Shown here in pieces: positions 30,921-42,690 of a DNA stretch of 53,006 nt. The notes below the pieces were generated by a model. The model saw nothing but the letters and a program-made list of their open reading frames with translations. It made no database searches and was not told the origin of the DNA. The stretch's first letter is position 1, and the number at the start of each line of letters is the position of its first letter. This DNA comes from Chlorokybus atmophyticus (Eukaryota; Streptophyta; Chlorokybophyceae; Chlorokybales; Chlorokybaceae): NCBI GenBank assembly GCA_009103225.1, contig RHPI01001507.1, positions 361,547 to 414,552 of the forward strand. The letters run 5' to 3'. A program made the position numbers and the translations under genes.

Positions 30921-32204
30921 TCATACATTCTCTGTTGTTGGCGTGACATCACTCTTGGCTGATTGCGCCTGACGTGCCTCTGCAAGCTCCTGTTGCCAGC
31001 GAGTGAACTTGGGAAACCTTTTCTGCCAGGAGGCTGCAGAGAAGTGCAGAGCTGCAGAGGCTGCCTTGGGAATCCCATATTGGCGACAAAACAACACGCG
31101 GTCGAGCACGCTGTCTCTGCGCTTGAATGCCATCAGCCAGGTCGACACCGACCACGTGCTTCGCTCCACCTCCGTCACCTCAATAGCTAGCCGCTTGCAG
31201 CGTGTTTTTATTCGCCCACGCGACAGCCAGACAACCACTCCTGGATTATACATGAAAATCTGCATGGCAAGGGGCCTGTTGCCCAGCCTGCAAGACTCAA
31301 AGGCGTCCAGAAAGGTCTCAAGCTTGGTGCGCACAATTGCATCGTTGTGGCATACTAACTCCGGGCATTGTTTCAGCAACGTGACCATTTCTGCATGATC
31401 CACTGCCAAAAACGTCCGCCACGCAACAAACCGTGCAGCCACAAACTCCGGTGTGTAATCAAGCATCTGAGCGCTGCGCAGCATAGTGCACAGGTCCTCG
31501 TCGTTGATGCTTAGAAGGGACTGGAGCCTCTTGAGGTTGTTTGCGAGAGTCTCGGGAGCGCGCTGTAATAGTGTATTCTGTGCCACTGCTGTCAGACTTA
31601 CTCCAGGTATCAGCTTCCGCATTTGCAATGCGACACTGTAACCACAAGCACTCATGAACTCATCAAGACATTCGACACACGACAAACCTCATAGATTCAT
31701 CGTTCCAGCTCTTTGGGATTGCGGAAATGTGACTCAGTCTTGCCTTGCCTGACAAGCGACGCCACTCGTTGTGACGAAAGTGAAAACCCCTCCCAGAACT
31801 GGCGCACAGCTTGCTGCTCGGCTTCTGACCATGGGGGCAACCGTTCCCATTGCCCGTCCACCTGTCTTGCCGACAGCTGGCAAACAGACACTGCTGAGCG
31901 GACAGTGCAAAGAGCTCCAACTTGTGAGCAAGCATCAGCATGGAAGGAACAGAAGGTCACCTTGCTCCTTTTGTCAACAACAGCATCCTCAAGAGTCGTT
32001 GTGCCGCATGCAAAGCGCAGTTGTGCCGTAAGTGTGCACTGTATGTTTCTGCAAGCAATGAAGTTGTAAGTGGCGATGACTTTCTCGAGTAAGACCAACT
32101 GCGGCATACAAAGCTGGGCCTTGCCTGTACAAAGAGTTGTAGCAGCACGGCGCAGTAGCTCTGGTTGTGGCAGCTCTCATGGCATGTGCAGGGGTCAACA
32201 TCAT
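30921..32204 (-). CDS. mTERF-like organellar nucleic-acid-binding protein
   Basis: The 3' exon (about 31639-30921, after a GTTACAG acceptor) encodes repeated helical units: NNLKRLQSLLSINDEDLCTML, ARFVAWRTFLAVDHAEMVTLLKQCPEL, KLETFLDAF... and FMYNPGVVVWLSRGRIKTRCKRL. Their L..LL...D...ML..P.L pattern is that of mTERF repeats, which bind organelle DNA or RNA. The upstream exon (about 31925-31700) carries VDGQWERLPPWSEAEQQAV. The 5' exon opens with tandem ATGs (32204, 32201) and an Ala/Thr/Arg-rich sequence (MRAATTRATAPCCYNSL) that resembles an organelle transit peptide. Exact splice sites between the first exons are unresolved, because a TGA follows KELER (about 31698) unless an earlier donor is used. 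TGA at 30921-30923. Confidence 0.6.
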
Positions 32205-33859
32205 GTCTGCACTGTAACACAACATGATACACAGTCAGATTCAACTGATCATGTCAAAAGCACGCTCTTGAAGAAGCATTGGAAGAGTTGTGAACAGGTT
32301 CAACCTTACAACCATCAAGGCACTGTCAGCAGCTATTTGTGTAGCTACTCATGCACGTTGCCGCCGTGTCACCATGACTGTTTGGTAGCCAATGTAATCG
32401 CATGTGACAACCTGGCCATGCGCGCGCCCGCGCACATACACTCGCTCTTGTATACACACGCGCTAGTCAGCATGCCATGAATCGAACGTTGCTGTTTTCA
32501 AGTAATCAAGCTGCAAAACTTCCCCTGTTATTTCCAGCTTGACAGGCAGGTGCTACAAGCCACGATGCTGGTGGTATTGCTAGCAACGACCTGTTAACGA
32601 TCGCCAATCTATCAATCAACTCGGTGACAACGGCTGACGACGAAAAAAAGATCTGTTGTGAACACGTAAGCTGATGGCATGCATGGCAAGCTACAGCAAT
32701 TGATGCAAGGCTTTACACAGGTGATTGAGGCACATGGCGCTGACCAGCTGAGCCACGATAGCGTTGTCAACAATGCATGTGCCCATCTCTCAACTTGTGC
32801 CCGAGCTGCCGGTTAAGCTGTCACTGCCAGCCAATGCATGCATGCTACCTAACGCATGGGCATGAGCTTGACTTGCAGAGCATACCTTTAGAAGATAGCA
32901 GCAGCTGTAACGTCAGCTCACAAGCCCCTGCCACGCTGCCCGCCCGTCGCTAACCACGGGAAGGATGCCACCCATCCCTTGGCAGTTGAAGCGGCAGACA
33001 TGGTCAGAGATGACGCCACCGCCCGCGACCGGCACCCGCCGCTACGCCGCCCGCGTCGCTCATGGCATGGACAATGCCAAGGATTTTTTCTATGTTTTGC
33101 GTACTCTGATTGACCAACACTGATCTAGAAGAGCCCATGCAGCGAAGGCCGACAATGCCAAGATTTTTGACAACGATCCGTTTAACACTTGATTGAGCTG
33201 CGGGGGGTAGTGGCGGCGGCGCTGGTGGTGGTGGTGGTGGTGGTTGAGGGCGCAGTTTCCTACATCCATGTCATTGTCCGTGTTGTAGACTTAGTGGCCA
33301 GCGCCGTCGCGGGCCGGATGCAGCTATGCATCCAAGCATGTCGCCTACTGCAGCTCGTCAGTCGACGGTGGCAGCAGCTTGCATAGGATTTTGTGCCAGC
33401 TGGAGCCAACGCATCAGTTGTGCGGGGTCCGTTGTTGTGCAAACGGTAACTTGTGAAGCTTCATACAGCTGTTATAGATGTGTTGCGTGCTTGCCGACGG
33501 CTATCATGCTTAGAGTGGGCGAGCACGCAACAATTCAGCTACACGCGTGCTTGAAGTGCGCAAGCACACATGCTTTGAAGGCGTCAATCCATCACTTGCT
33601 TGACATGCAACCCTTGAAGAGTTGCATGTAGAAAATTATAACCGCATGCATGTGGTTCAACCTCGAGGGTTGTCCTGGCAATGCATATGTGCGTTGCCTG
33701 CTACAATATAAGTCTACTCTCAGCATACCATTTGTTTCGAAACGCTGGCAGCTGTTGCTCAACTACCAACTACTTGTTGACTCCGCTTAAACTCCAAGCA
33801 AGCACTGCTGATATGCCGAGTTGTGGCTTTGCTAGTGCAGCAATGTTGCCCCTTTTTAG
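32205..33859. other. No confident gene
   Basis: A short coding-like plus-strand block (about 32990-33110) and a GGT/GGC repeat (33208-33245) stand out, but no product is recognised. The region separates the mTERF gene from its inverted, decayed copy. Confidence 0.4.
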
Positions 33860-34420
33860 CGTTACGAGAGCTGCCACAACCAGCGTCGTTGCACCCTGGT
33901 GGTATATCTCTTTATACAGATAAGGCTGCAACGGATGTAATTTCAATAAGCTTTGCGGCCAATACTTTTGAAGTTGTTACAATGCTTGCAGGCAGATATA
34001 CAATGCACATCTGCGGCACAACTGCGCTTGTGTGCGGCGCAACAACTCCCGATGATGCTGTTGACAAAAGCGAGAAGGTGAGCTGCTCCTCCCCCAAGCC
34101 CACATTGTTTGCTCACAATTAAGACAGGCCCCTTGCCATGCAGATCTTCTTGTACATCCAACAGTGGTTGTGCGGATGTCATGTGAGCGCATCACAACAC
34201 GCAAGCGGCTAGCTACTAAGTTTACAGAGGTGGAGCGAAGCAAGTGGTCAATGCCGACATGGCCGATGGCATTTACATGGAGGGACAACATGCTCGACCG
34301 TGTGTTGTTTTATTGATAGCATGAGATTCGCATAGCAGCCCCATCAGACATGAGCTACTCTGCAACCTATTGGCACAAAAGGTTTCTTGAGTTGATTTGC
34401 TGACAACAGCCGAGGCACGT
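33860..34420 (+). pseudogene. Degenerate inverted copy of the mTERF gene
   Basis: Homologous to 32180-30940 on the other strand. The 5' segment (GAGAGCTGCCACAACCAG..., then TACAATGCACATCTGCGGC...) matches the mTERF 5' exons down to the donor, GACAAAAGCGAGAAG then GTGAGC against GACAAAAGGAGCAAG then GTGACC. The 3' part (ATGCAGATCTTC..., FTEVERSKW, MLDRVLFY, then stop) matches the C-terminal exon but has frameshifts, a stop and a large internal deletion. A pseudogene, directly upstream of transposase copy C. Confidence 0.6.
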
Positions 34421-34490
34421 CAGGCGCGATCAGCCAGCAGTAATGTCATGACAACATTAGTGAATACATGACGAGCGTATTGTTGTCTAA

Positions 34491-36968
34491 ATGGTTGGAA
34501 GGCGTATTGCTGTTGGTAGCTTGAGATTGCAGGACATCGCTTATCGACAGTTGCAGGCTTCTGATGTATGCCGCCGCAGCAGTATGCAGGCATGTGGGTG
34601 GCAGCAATACGAGCTGCTGTGTGGTGTTCAAGGCTTCTGCACTCGCTTTGCTTGCTACTGTGGTGGCTGGTCAGCTCATGATAAACAAGCCCTAATTTCT
34701 AAAAAGTAAGTAAGCGTTCTTGCTTGCACTTACATGGCTATCGGCTAGCGGCGATGCCTTGCTGTTTATGAAAGCATGCACTGTGTAGACACACTGCATG
34801 GAGCCTACCTATTGCATTTCTGTCAGTATGTGTCTTTGGGCATGCATAGAGGGTTGGGTCACTCTGCACTCCCGTAGGTCATTCCCACCTGCACCCATGT
34901 GTATGCAGTAGAAAATAAGGCCTGGGAGTTGTGTAAAGTAAGGTTAAGTTGGGTTGGAACACAACAACGCAATGCCCTGAATTCCTGCCGTGTCATGATG
35001 CATGCAATAATGTGTTCACATTTGCTGCATTTGTCCAGCTCGGACTACTTGACTGGTGCTGCTTACTGCATGTCCGCCCTTATCGTGGACGCTTCTACCT
35101 GTCTGTTGTAAACATTGGCAACATATTGGGGAAGTGAGTAGTGAGGATGAATATGTTGGCTTTCAGGAATGCGTGCGTCCATACACACGCGCGCGCGTGC
35201 GTGTGTGTGACCACACTTAGCTTGACAACAGTAAGCTGATGCTTTAGCTTGCTTCTGTTTTTGCCATAGGTGTGACAACTTTCTTCCAACATGCTGTTCC
35301 CCACGTCGGTTTTGGGAGGCGAGCATGGGTACCAAGAAAGAAGCGAATGAAGAGCGATGGCTGGGAGGTGAGCGTCTGTGGTGCTCACTGCTGCTAAGTG
35401 CGAGCTGCTGAATGTATGCTGACATCATTGTGCTAAGTGGCAGTATCTAACCTACCTACCGCAACTTACATACCCTAAAGGAGACCCGAACGCGGCCAAG
35501 GCGCGAGCTGCCCTATATCATCGTTATCTCGCAACCATCCTTGAGAGTTTGAAGCGTGCAAGTTGAGAGGGCGTCGAGCTCTTGGATTTCGATGGTGACC
35601 CCACATTTGCTTACCCGCTGATGTGGACGGTCATAGCCAACGACGAGGAGCAGTGGCATGCCACCCTTTTCAGGTCCAGCATCCGCACAAGCACCCATGC
35701 GGGCATTGCATGGTGAGTGTACAGTCATCCCTCATCCTGCATCAAACAATTGCATCATTGCGCGTGCTAATCTATCTCTTGTTGCGGATAACATGCACGC
35801 TGTTGAGTGCCTCCAATCCCGCATACAAACTGCGCATAGAGCCCACGATGACTGAAATCCATGACACGGCTAGGCTGCTAGAGGAAGAGGGCAACCATTG
35901 AGGTGCCAAAAAGTTACTCAACAGCTGTTCTACACATCCTATTAATGCAAGTGCTGTTGTCTGCTGTTGGCACTGCTGCCGCTGCAATCAGTGAGGGCTG
36001 CTTACAGCTTGGAATGTTTGCAGAACGAGTTATGGGGTTTCAAGCACTCCAACCACCCAAAGAACAGCGTATATGCGGCCATTACCCCCAAGCAGCTGCA
36101 CAACTGAGTCCAATATCTTCTCGACACTTATGAAGGTGATTGGGGATTGGGCAGCCGCTAAGGTCAAGGGGTACACTCGTGCGCTGGGCACAGCTAACAA
36201 GCGGCTCAATGCCATGTCTTTAACATTACCGAGTCTCCGTGTTCCCTTGTTGGAGACAAATTACATTGGTGACTCGGCCTTCATTATGGCTTTTAAACAT
36301 CGGGCCATCAGGAATGTGATTTGTGTCGCCGCCACTGGTGCATTCAAGTTGCCCAACGGCATGGACCCCGTGCTTCAATGCTTGCACGCTTATGTGGAGT
36401 GGTAGTGGTTGGAGGCATTTGTGCGCCACGAGGTGGATGGCTATTTCCAAGGACCACCTCGCCCTCATCTAGGAGAGGTGGGTACAATGCGCGGGCCTAC
36501 TACAAAAGCACTTTGCCATACATCAAACCTCCGCATGATGCACGTGGAAGTTCCATTTGTGCAGCCGCTTTCCGGACTCCAATCGCCTCAAGCGCTCCGC
36601 TCACGAGTACAACGCCAACCCCGAAGAGAAGAAGCATCAACTTGCAAAGAACCCTTGGAGGTACATGTTGCAGACAGCTGCAGACATATGCAGTTGAGTG
36701 TCGTGTGTATCATGGTGATGCTGACGGCGATGATGGCACGGCGCTGCAGGGCATACAATAAGAAGATGTTGGCCATCAGATCATGCACGTCTATCGCAAT
36801 CAGGTTTTAATAAAGCTGCGTTATACAAGTTGCAACAATGGCAGCATTTCTAGCGCAACTCGAGGCAAACCAAGGAGACGGAAGGCAATTATCTTGGCCG
36901 GGAGGGAGACAACTTTCTGCAGCTTGCAATTTTGGACACTAAGAACCACGTCGCAAATTTTACACGGT
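34491..36968 (+). pseudogene. Plavaka-like transposase, degenerate copy C
   Basis: Blocks in family order, in several exons. FCTRFACYCGGWSAHDKQALI (to a GTAAGT donor at 34708) matches the N-terminal region of A. RGRFYLSVVNIGNILGK (to 35134) matches the SDST...NI block. RRAWVPRKKRMKSDGW (about 35315) is followed by YHRYLATILESLKRAS, then a TGA, then EGVELLDFDGD (35512-35600). A segment reading VYAAITPKQLHN, then TGA, then VQYLLDTYE (36045-36130) is the LH-containing second-Asp region. LNAMSLTLPSLRVPL and IRNVICVAATGAFKL (36210-36350) continue into LEAFVRHEVDGYF. A last exon-like block ends near 36968. Two in-frame TGAs and frame changes mark it as dead. Copy E is its nearest relative in the window. 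Confidence 0.55.
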
Positions 36969-36979
36969 GACTGACTAAG

Positions 36980-37400
36980 GACTGAGGGCCTGACTGGTGC
37001 CTAAGCCTGCCTGAGCCTGCCTGTCGCTGCCTGAAATACTACTTTTGGACTGTTGGGTTTGCCGTTGGCTTAAGTGGACTGACGCAGACGGCCGCGGGCC
37101 GAAAGTGGTTGTCAGTGGCACTAACCGTCCGAGAGTTGTCAACCAATTACCCTTTGGTCGATGTGCACAGACGGCCGTTAGCCGGTAGTTACGGACAGCT
37201 GACAGCAATAGCCGGCAGTTTCTTTGCCGTTACACTGCTGTTAATATGTGACCCTTGCCGTTTGACAAAAGTTGGCAATTCTTGCCGTAAGCCAACACTA
37301 ACATGCCATGCAGCTTGTACAAACCTTGGACTGATTGTTTGGTCTTGCACCTATAAGCCCACAATATATACAATGTACCGGCAGTGGTGAGAGTATGTCC
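36980..37400. repeat. Short-repeat non-coding region
   Basis: A GCCTGCCTGA-type decamer repeat (about 37001-37035), then repeated GCCGTT/AACGGC/GCCGGTAG words to about 37290. It lies between transposase copy C and gene B3. It may be a subterminal region of an element reaching rightward, since CGGCAGGCAGG occurs in opposite orientation near 52420. No definite terminal repeat. Confidence 0.4.
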
Positions 37401-37512
37401 ACTTGCAACTGAGCAGCCGACTTGCGCATGAAACTACCCTATAACAATGAGTCTAGCTGTCGGACTCACTGCGCAGCTTGTCAACCCATGGTGCCTGCCT
37501 CAGAATTCCTCC

Positions 37513-38371
37513 TCAAACCCCCTCCTCCAATTCCTCCTCCGACAAGTCTTCTGCTTCAACGCCGGAGTCATCTTCATCCGCTGCCTCGCTCGCTGACAGT
37601 ACAACGGCTACTTCGTCCTTCAGCTTGAATGTCAGCGCCTCGCCGTGCACGCACATGCGCTTGATGGTCGCTTTGAGAGTGACCACTTGCATTTGGTAAT
37701 GCTGTAAGAGTGGCGTTACGGTAACTAAGGACTAGCCCATCAGCATACACATGCTTACCTCGTCTTCCGCTTTGTTGCACTTCGCCAGGCAGACAGTCAG
37801 CCTGCCGCGCTGCTCTTGGTTCACTCTGACCAACATGGCAATCTGCAAGCATACTGCATAATTACCGCTGGAAACATTAAACTAGGTCATGGATTACCCG
37901 TTCCTGGTACTCCGCAGCTATTCTTTTGCGACTTGTGAGCTCCTGCAAGTAGAAATAGGCTGTGCATTTGCGTGATTGGTCATGCTGTTCATGTGCATGA
38001 CACTGGAGGTTGTGCATGAGGGTGTGCATGTGGTATTGACAATGTATGTCAAGTGCAAGATACTTGAGGCTGTGCATGTGCAAGATAAAAGAACCCTAGC
38101 ATGTGGCATTGACAGTGCATCGTAACCCACCTTGGTTATGCCAGTCTTGTTTGGTCCCTTCAATCATGTCGCCGTAGTCGCAGCTGCTGATGGGTCGGAT
38201 TTTCTTAGAGGCAGTATTGTGGTGTGCCTTTGCCCACTCGGAGGGGGAGCCCTGTAAGATATCGCCCGAGTCACTGTTGTCATTGGCTGTGCCCTTGGTA
38301 GGCATAGTGGGGTTTGACACCGAGGACACCCCTCCGGCACCCTGCCCGCCCTGTGCGAACATGAAATTCAT
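37513..38371 (-). CDS. Small gene B3 with acidic C-terminus
   Basis: At least four exons. ATG 38371 starts a Gly/Ser-rich N-terminus (MNFMFAQGGQGAGG) followed by CDYGDMIEGTKQDWHNQ, to a GTGGGT donor near 38130. Then ELTSRKRIAAEYQER (about 37945-37900), MLVRVNQEQRGRLTVCLAKC (about 37840-37765, GTAAGC donor), and a last exon VTLKATIKRMCVHGEALTF with an acidic end (EAADEDDSGVEAEDLSEEEL). TGA at 37513-37515. No family recognised. It diverges from transposase D across a region with GTACCAT palindromes, as B1 diverges from transposase A, and shares with B1 and B2 only the acidic tail. A transposon accessory protein is plausible but unproven. Confidence 0.5.
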
Positions 38372-38529
38372 CCCGGACCTCGACTACAATGCCCACTACG
38401 CCCCTGGCAGCGCCGCCAACGATCCTCCAAACGCCACATACCCTCGGCATCACGCCCCTGTAATGGCATAGCTTGGCGGAGCTATCAATGGTGTTTTCAT
38501 GCGCAGGGGGACGGACATTGCCAGAGTTG

Positions 38530-38612
38530 TCAATGGTACGAACTGCCATTGCCACTGTACAAAGGTACCATTTCAATTGTACCTGTTAACAAAGGCATCT
38601 TCGTACCATTGA
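38530..38612. promoter_or_regulatory. GTACCAT inverted-repeat cluster between B3 and transposase D
   Basis: TCAATGGTACGAA (38530-38542) and its exact reverse complement TTCGTACCATTGA (38600-38612) flank a further GGTACC (about 38564) and a GTACCT. The same core is found upstream of the methyltransferase and OTU/B2 genes. Confidence 0.6.
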
Positions 38613-38635
38613 AACGGTTCAATGAGTATATATAT

Positions 38636-39277
38636 NNNNNNNNNNNNNNNNNNNNNNNNNNNNNNNNNNNNNNNNNNNNNNNNNNNNNNNNNNNNNNNNN
38701 NNNNNNNNNNNNNNNNNNNNNNNNNNNNNNNNNNNNNNNNNNNNNNNNNNNNNNNNNNNNNNNNNNNNNNNNNNNNNNNNNNNNNNNNNNNNNNNNNNNN
38801 NNNNNNNNNNNNNNNNNNNNNNNNNNNNNNNNNNNNNNNNNNNNNNNNNNNNNNNNNNNNNNNNNNNNNNNNNNNNNNNNNNNNNNNNNNNNNNNNNNNN
38901 NNNNNNNNNNNNNNNNNNNNNNNNNNNNNNNNNNNNNNNNNNNNNNNNNNNNNNNNNNNNNNNNNNNNNNNNNNNNNNNNNNNNNNNNNNNNNNNNNNNN
39001 NNNNNNNNNNNNNNNNNNNNNNNNNNNNNNNNNNNNNNNNNNNNNNNNNNNNNNNNNNNNNNNNNNNNNNNNNNNNNNNNNNNNNNNNNNNNNNNNNNNN
39101 NNNNNNNNNNNNNNNNNNNNNNNNNNNNNNNNNNNNNNNNNNNNNNNNNNNNNNNNNNNNNNNNNNNNNNNNNNNNNNNNNNNNNNNNNNNNNNNNNNNN
39201 NNNNNNNNNNNNNNNNNNNNNNNNNNNNNNNNNNNNNNNNNNNNNNNNNNNNNNNNNNNNNNNNNNNNNNNNNNNNN
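38636..39277. other. Assembly gap (642 N)
   Basis: Unknown sequence. It removes most of the B3/transposase D intergenic region and possibly the first exon of transposase D. Open frames drawn through it are meaningless. Confidence 1.
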
Positions 39278-39344
39278 GTGTGCGTGTTGCTGGATATGAT
39301 GCAGGTTACATTGGCGACACCTGTGTCGACGTTAGTAGTGAGAT

Positions 39345-42300
39345 ATGGGAGTCCTTTGTGCGTATTGCCACATGCGCTTCGCCACACGCAGCTCGGTCTA
39401 CATGCACATTATTAGCAGCAGGGTGTGCAAGCAGATCAAGCTGTATGTCGGCCAGCGTTCATTACAGTACGATGCGGGCCATGTTGAACCGGGGAGTTCG
39501 ATCCAGGATGCGCACATGCTTGATGCTGAAAGATTCCTCTAGGAGACACACGCACAGCAGCAACAGGAGGAGGAGGAAGTGAACGAGGGCTTTCGATGTG
39601 TGCGTGTGCTTGAGAAACCTGTGGCACGCTAACATGGAAGTGGAGGCGTCCCTTCGCACGCGTCGGAATCCAGGTGGTATGGCTCGGAGCATGCTCTTGC
39701 AGTGGCATTCGTGCAGTGCAACAACGGCCAAGGCCTGTCGGCCTCCGACATGGGGCGGATCATCAAGTGCATCCGAAATGCACAATTCCTGACGGAAGAG
39801 CTCCAGTGGGAGACCGGTGTGCATGTGGCCAGCTACCTCCGGACCACAATTGCTTTCTGTCAGTCTGAGGTGTGTTCACGGTGTGCGGTGCATGTGCTTC
39901 AACCATCAGAGCGATGTCACATATGCACATGCGAGTGTGCTGCCGTATTAGAACTACGTGACGGCTGACCTGCGCAAGCCTGGAGACCCTGAGGATCAGG
40001 ACATCAGCGTCACATATATGCCGGCCAAGGTCTGTGAAATGCAGTACCTAATGCAGTATCGATGCAGTATCTATTCTGAGGCCAGCATAGTAAGTAATGC
40101 TCTTGGTCGGAGCAGGTATGGCTCGCGCGGTTGTATGGCAATCCACATGCCGCCAATGGCTTCAATCTCCAGTACAGTGGTGACGAGCACAGCTTTGGCC
40201 ATCCTTCCACGGGCGATTGGTGGAAGGATGTGGAGGTGGATTTGAGGAGAGAGGTGGGGGAAGCGTCCTACTTGGCGCCTGCCATTCTGTACAATGGCCA
40301 GACCACGCTGGACAGTGCGGGCAAGCGCTCTGGCTACCCTCTGATGGCATTGCTTGCCAACTACAGTTGGGACATGTATGCTAGCAACATGGGGGTTGTT
40401 ATGATAGCGCTTCTGCCGGTGGTTCACGCAGTGGTCGGGCATCCAACCTGGGCGCAGGGCAAGGAATCGTTCTCCGTTCGGAAACGTGAGATTTTTCATG
40501 ACGCTTTGAATGTAGTGTTAGGGGATGTGAAGAGGGCGAGTTAGGAAGGCGTGCATCTCATCGACCCGAATGGCATCGAGCGTCGTGTGTTTCCCGCGCT
40601 TGCCAACTACATCAGCGATTTGCAGGTAGTGGGCATGAATGGTTGTAACCGGATGCAGCCTGCCAGCAAACAGTGCATGGAGGATGTTGTCAGTAGAACA
40701 TCTGAGTTTGTCGTGTTGTGAGGAGACTGCCACACTCGCACGCACTGTGTCGGGCAGCCAAACACGACATCCTTGCGATGTTTATCTCGTCATCAAATCA
40801 GATCTGTTGAAGATGGATGAGGACCGGGAATTGAGAACCGAGGCCTTCTACACACCAGCAATTTGTCAGCTGCGGGCGGACCTGCATAGCGGTGTTAGAA
40901 ATGCACGCCAGGCAGCCAAGGCTTTCGAAGAGCAGCACTCCATGCATGTCGAGGAGGTAATGGTCAAATTATCGGCATTCGCGAGGATGAATGGCTTTCC
41001 GTGAAACCAGGCAATGTGGTTTGGCAACAGAATGCACTGTGGGGTTGGCGACAGTCGCGGGTGCCGGGAGCTGACCGCTACTCTCGTTTTGCCCCTGACG
41101 CAATGCATGTGCTGGGAGGCATCATTGACCACCTGCTTGCTGCTGTGTACGACGCCGCAAATGAACAAATACGTCCATCCATGAGACAGATTCTGCAGGC
41201 CAGGTACGTCTTTGGTGTTGCTTTTGTGTTGAACACAAAAGCCAACGACATGTGCTCACAAGCAGATGTGCACAAGCCGAATGCATGCAAGGCGACTCTG
41301 CGGGTTTCGCACTTCAAGGCACCCACAAGCACAGTAGATTTCTTCCTGTCCGACCACTCCTTTCAAGTGGTGGAGAAAGTGGCGGTGCTGCAGCTGCTGC
41401 CGGTCCTCGCAGACGGTTTGCTGCTCGACAATGAGGGCAACGATTTCTTCACCATTGCTGCCGCATCGCTTGCCCAGTGGAACAAGAAGTTGCTCAAGGC
41501 GCATGAACACACAAGAGAGACCCTGACCACAGCCGACAACGAGCTGGCTGCCTTCAAAGCTGCAGTGTTGCATCCGCTACTGTCGTCATATTCTGCACAG
41601 AAGTCAGGTTGGAAGATTGAGAAGATGCATCAGCTCACTCATTTTGGGCCGGCAATTGTCAGCAGTGGACACCCGGATTGGTTCAGCACCAATCGCATGG
41701 AGCAGACGCACGCCCAAAATATCAAACGGTGGGCGCGTGGTGGCAACAACCGGGACTACCAGGCACGTATCTTGAAGGCATGGAGCTGTGCGGAATATGT
41801 GAGAGAGGGTGGCATGGTCGTGGATACCGAGATGCGCTCGGTCATGGCACAGGCGCGGCAGCAGTGCTGCAATGTCATGGAGAAGACAGACAAGTTGCTA
41901 CGGATGGATGTGCTGACAAGGAGGGAGTCCAGCCCGTACTGGAGCGGATCTGCGCGTAGCCGCCAAGTCGCCTTGAAGACTCCATTCGCCGACAAGCTGC
42001 CTGCCACCCTGGACAGCTGGTTGAGGAGGGAACAACTGGAGTTGGCCGGCGGGTGGCGTGCTGTTCGCGTGGTGAACGGAGGCGCAGCGGTGTACATGAC
42101 ATCAGGAGTTAGCATGGCGCGCGCAACTGGGATGTTCCATGGGCGGCCTTGGTTCTCTACACTTGAGTTGAAGGTGATGAGGACGGTGTGAACGTGACGT
42201 GGTGGGCTCAGGCACTCCTTTTTTTGCGCGTGGTGGTGTGGGGTGGTAGCGGCGAGCGCGTGTTGAAGGAGGTCGTGTTTGTCCGCTGGTACACGAAGCT

Positions 42301-42460
42301 GGATGTGACGAGCGACACAAAGTGCATCGCTCTGGAATGGGAAAAGCGTCGAGGCGGTCCACATCTCGATATCGTGACTCTACAGCAAGTAAAAGGCATT
42401 GTCCAGCTGCTCCCCATGTTGGACAAGGACAGCGCCCGTGTACAAGAGGGCAAGTATTAG
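39345..42460 (+). pseudogene. Plavaka-like transposase, copy D, disrupted
   Basis: ATG 39345 opens a CAYCHMRF...H...C finger. The same frame runs on through a TAG (39540-39542) and a TAA (about 39631) to ALAVAFVQCNNGQGLS. Next: LRKPGDPEDQDISV (about 39965), LYGNPHAANGFNL and STGDWWKDVE (40130-40230), then LYNGQT, where the family has an Asp (SDKT or, in copy A, SDST). IFHDALNVVLGDVKRAS is followed by a TAG (40542-40544) and EGVHLIDPNGIERRVFPAL. The 3' half is one open frame (41001-42191): FAPDAMHVLGGIIDHLL (presumed second Asp), KIEKMHQLTHFGPAI and MEQTHAQNIKRW. A one-base shift near 42165 then leads to WWAQALLFLR and FVRWYTKL, ending 42460. Stops, a frameshift and the lost Asp argue that it is inactive. 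It runs tail to tail with the methyltransferase gene. Confidence 0.7.
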
Positions 42461-42690
42461 GTGAACGTTCACTGCACTTCCACGTGACACATGTACTTGT
42501 CTCACTACTCTGAGTTTGGAGCATATCAGTCAGTTAGGCATTGCTAATCGTATGCTAAGACTTTTGCATGTGGACGTGTACAATACCGGGCAGCTGTCAC
42601 TGCACAACTGTCACCACAATCGAATAATCCATTCAACATTCAACAATTAGTCCGCCGTGTGGCATTAAGCATCAATACAGTGCACCACAC

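Noticed and set aside
38549-39415. Open frames of 225-288 codons across the gap
   Set aside because: They consist almost wholly of N bases.
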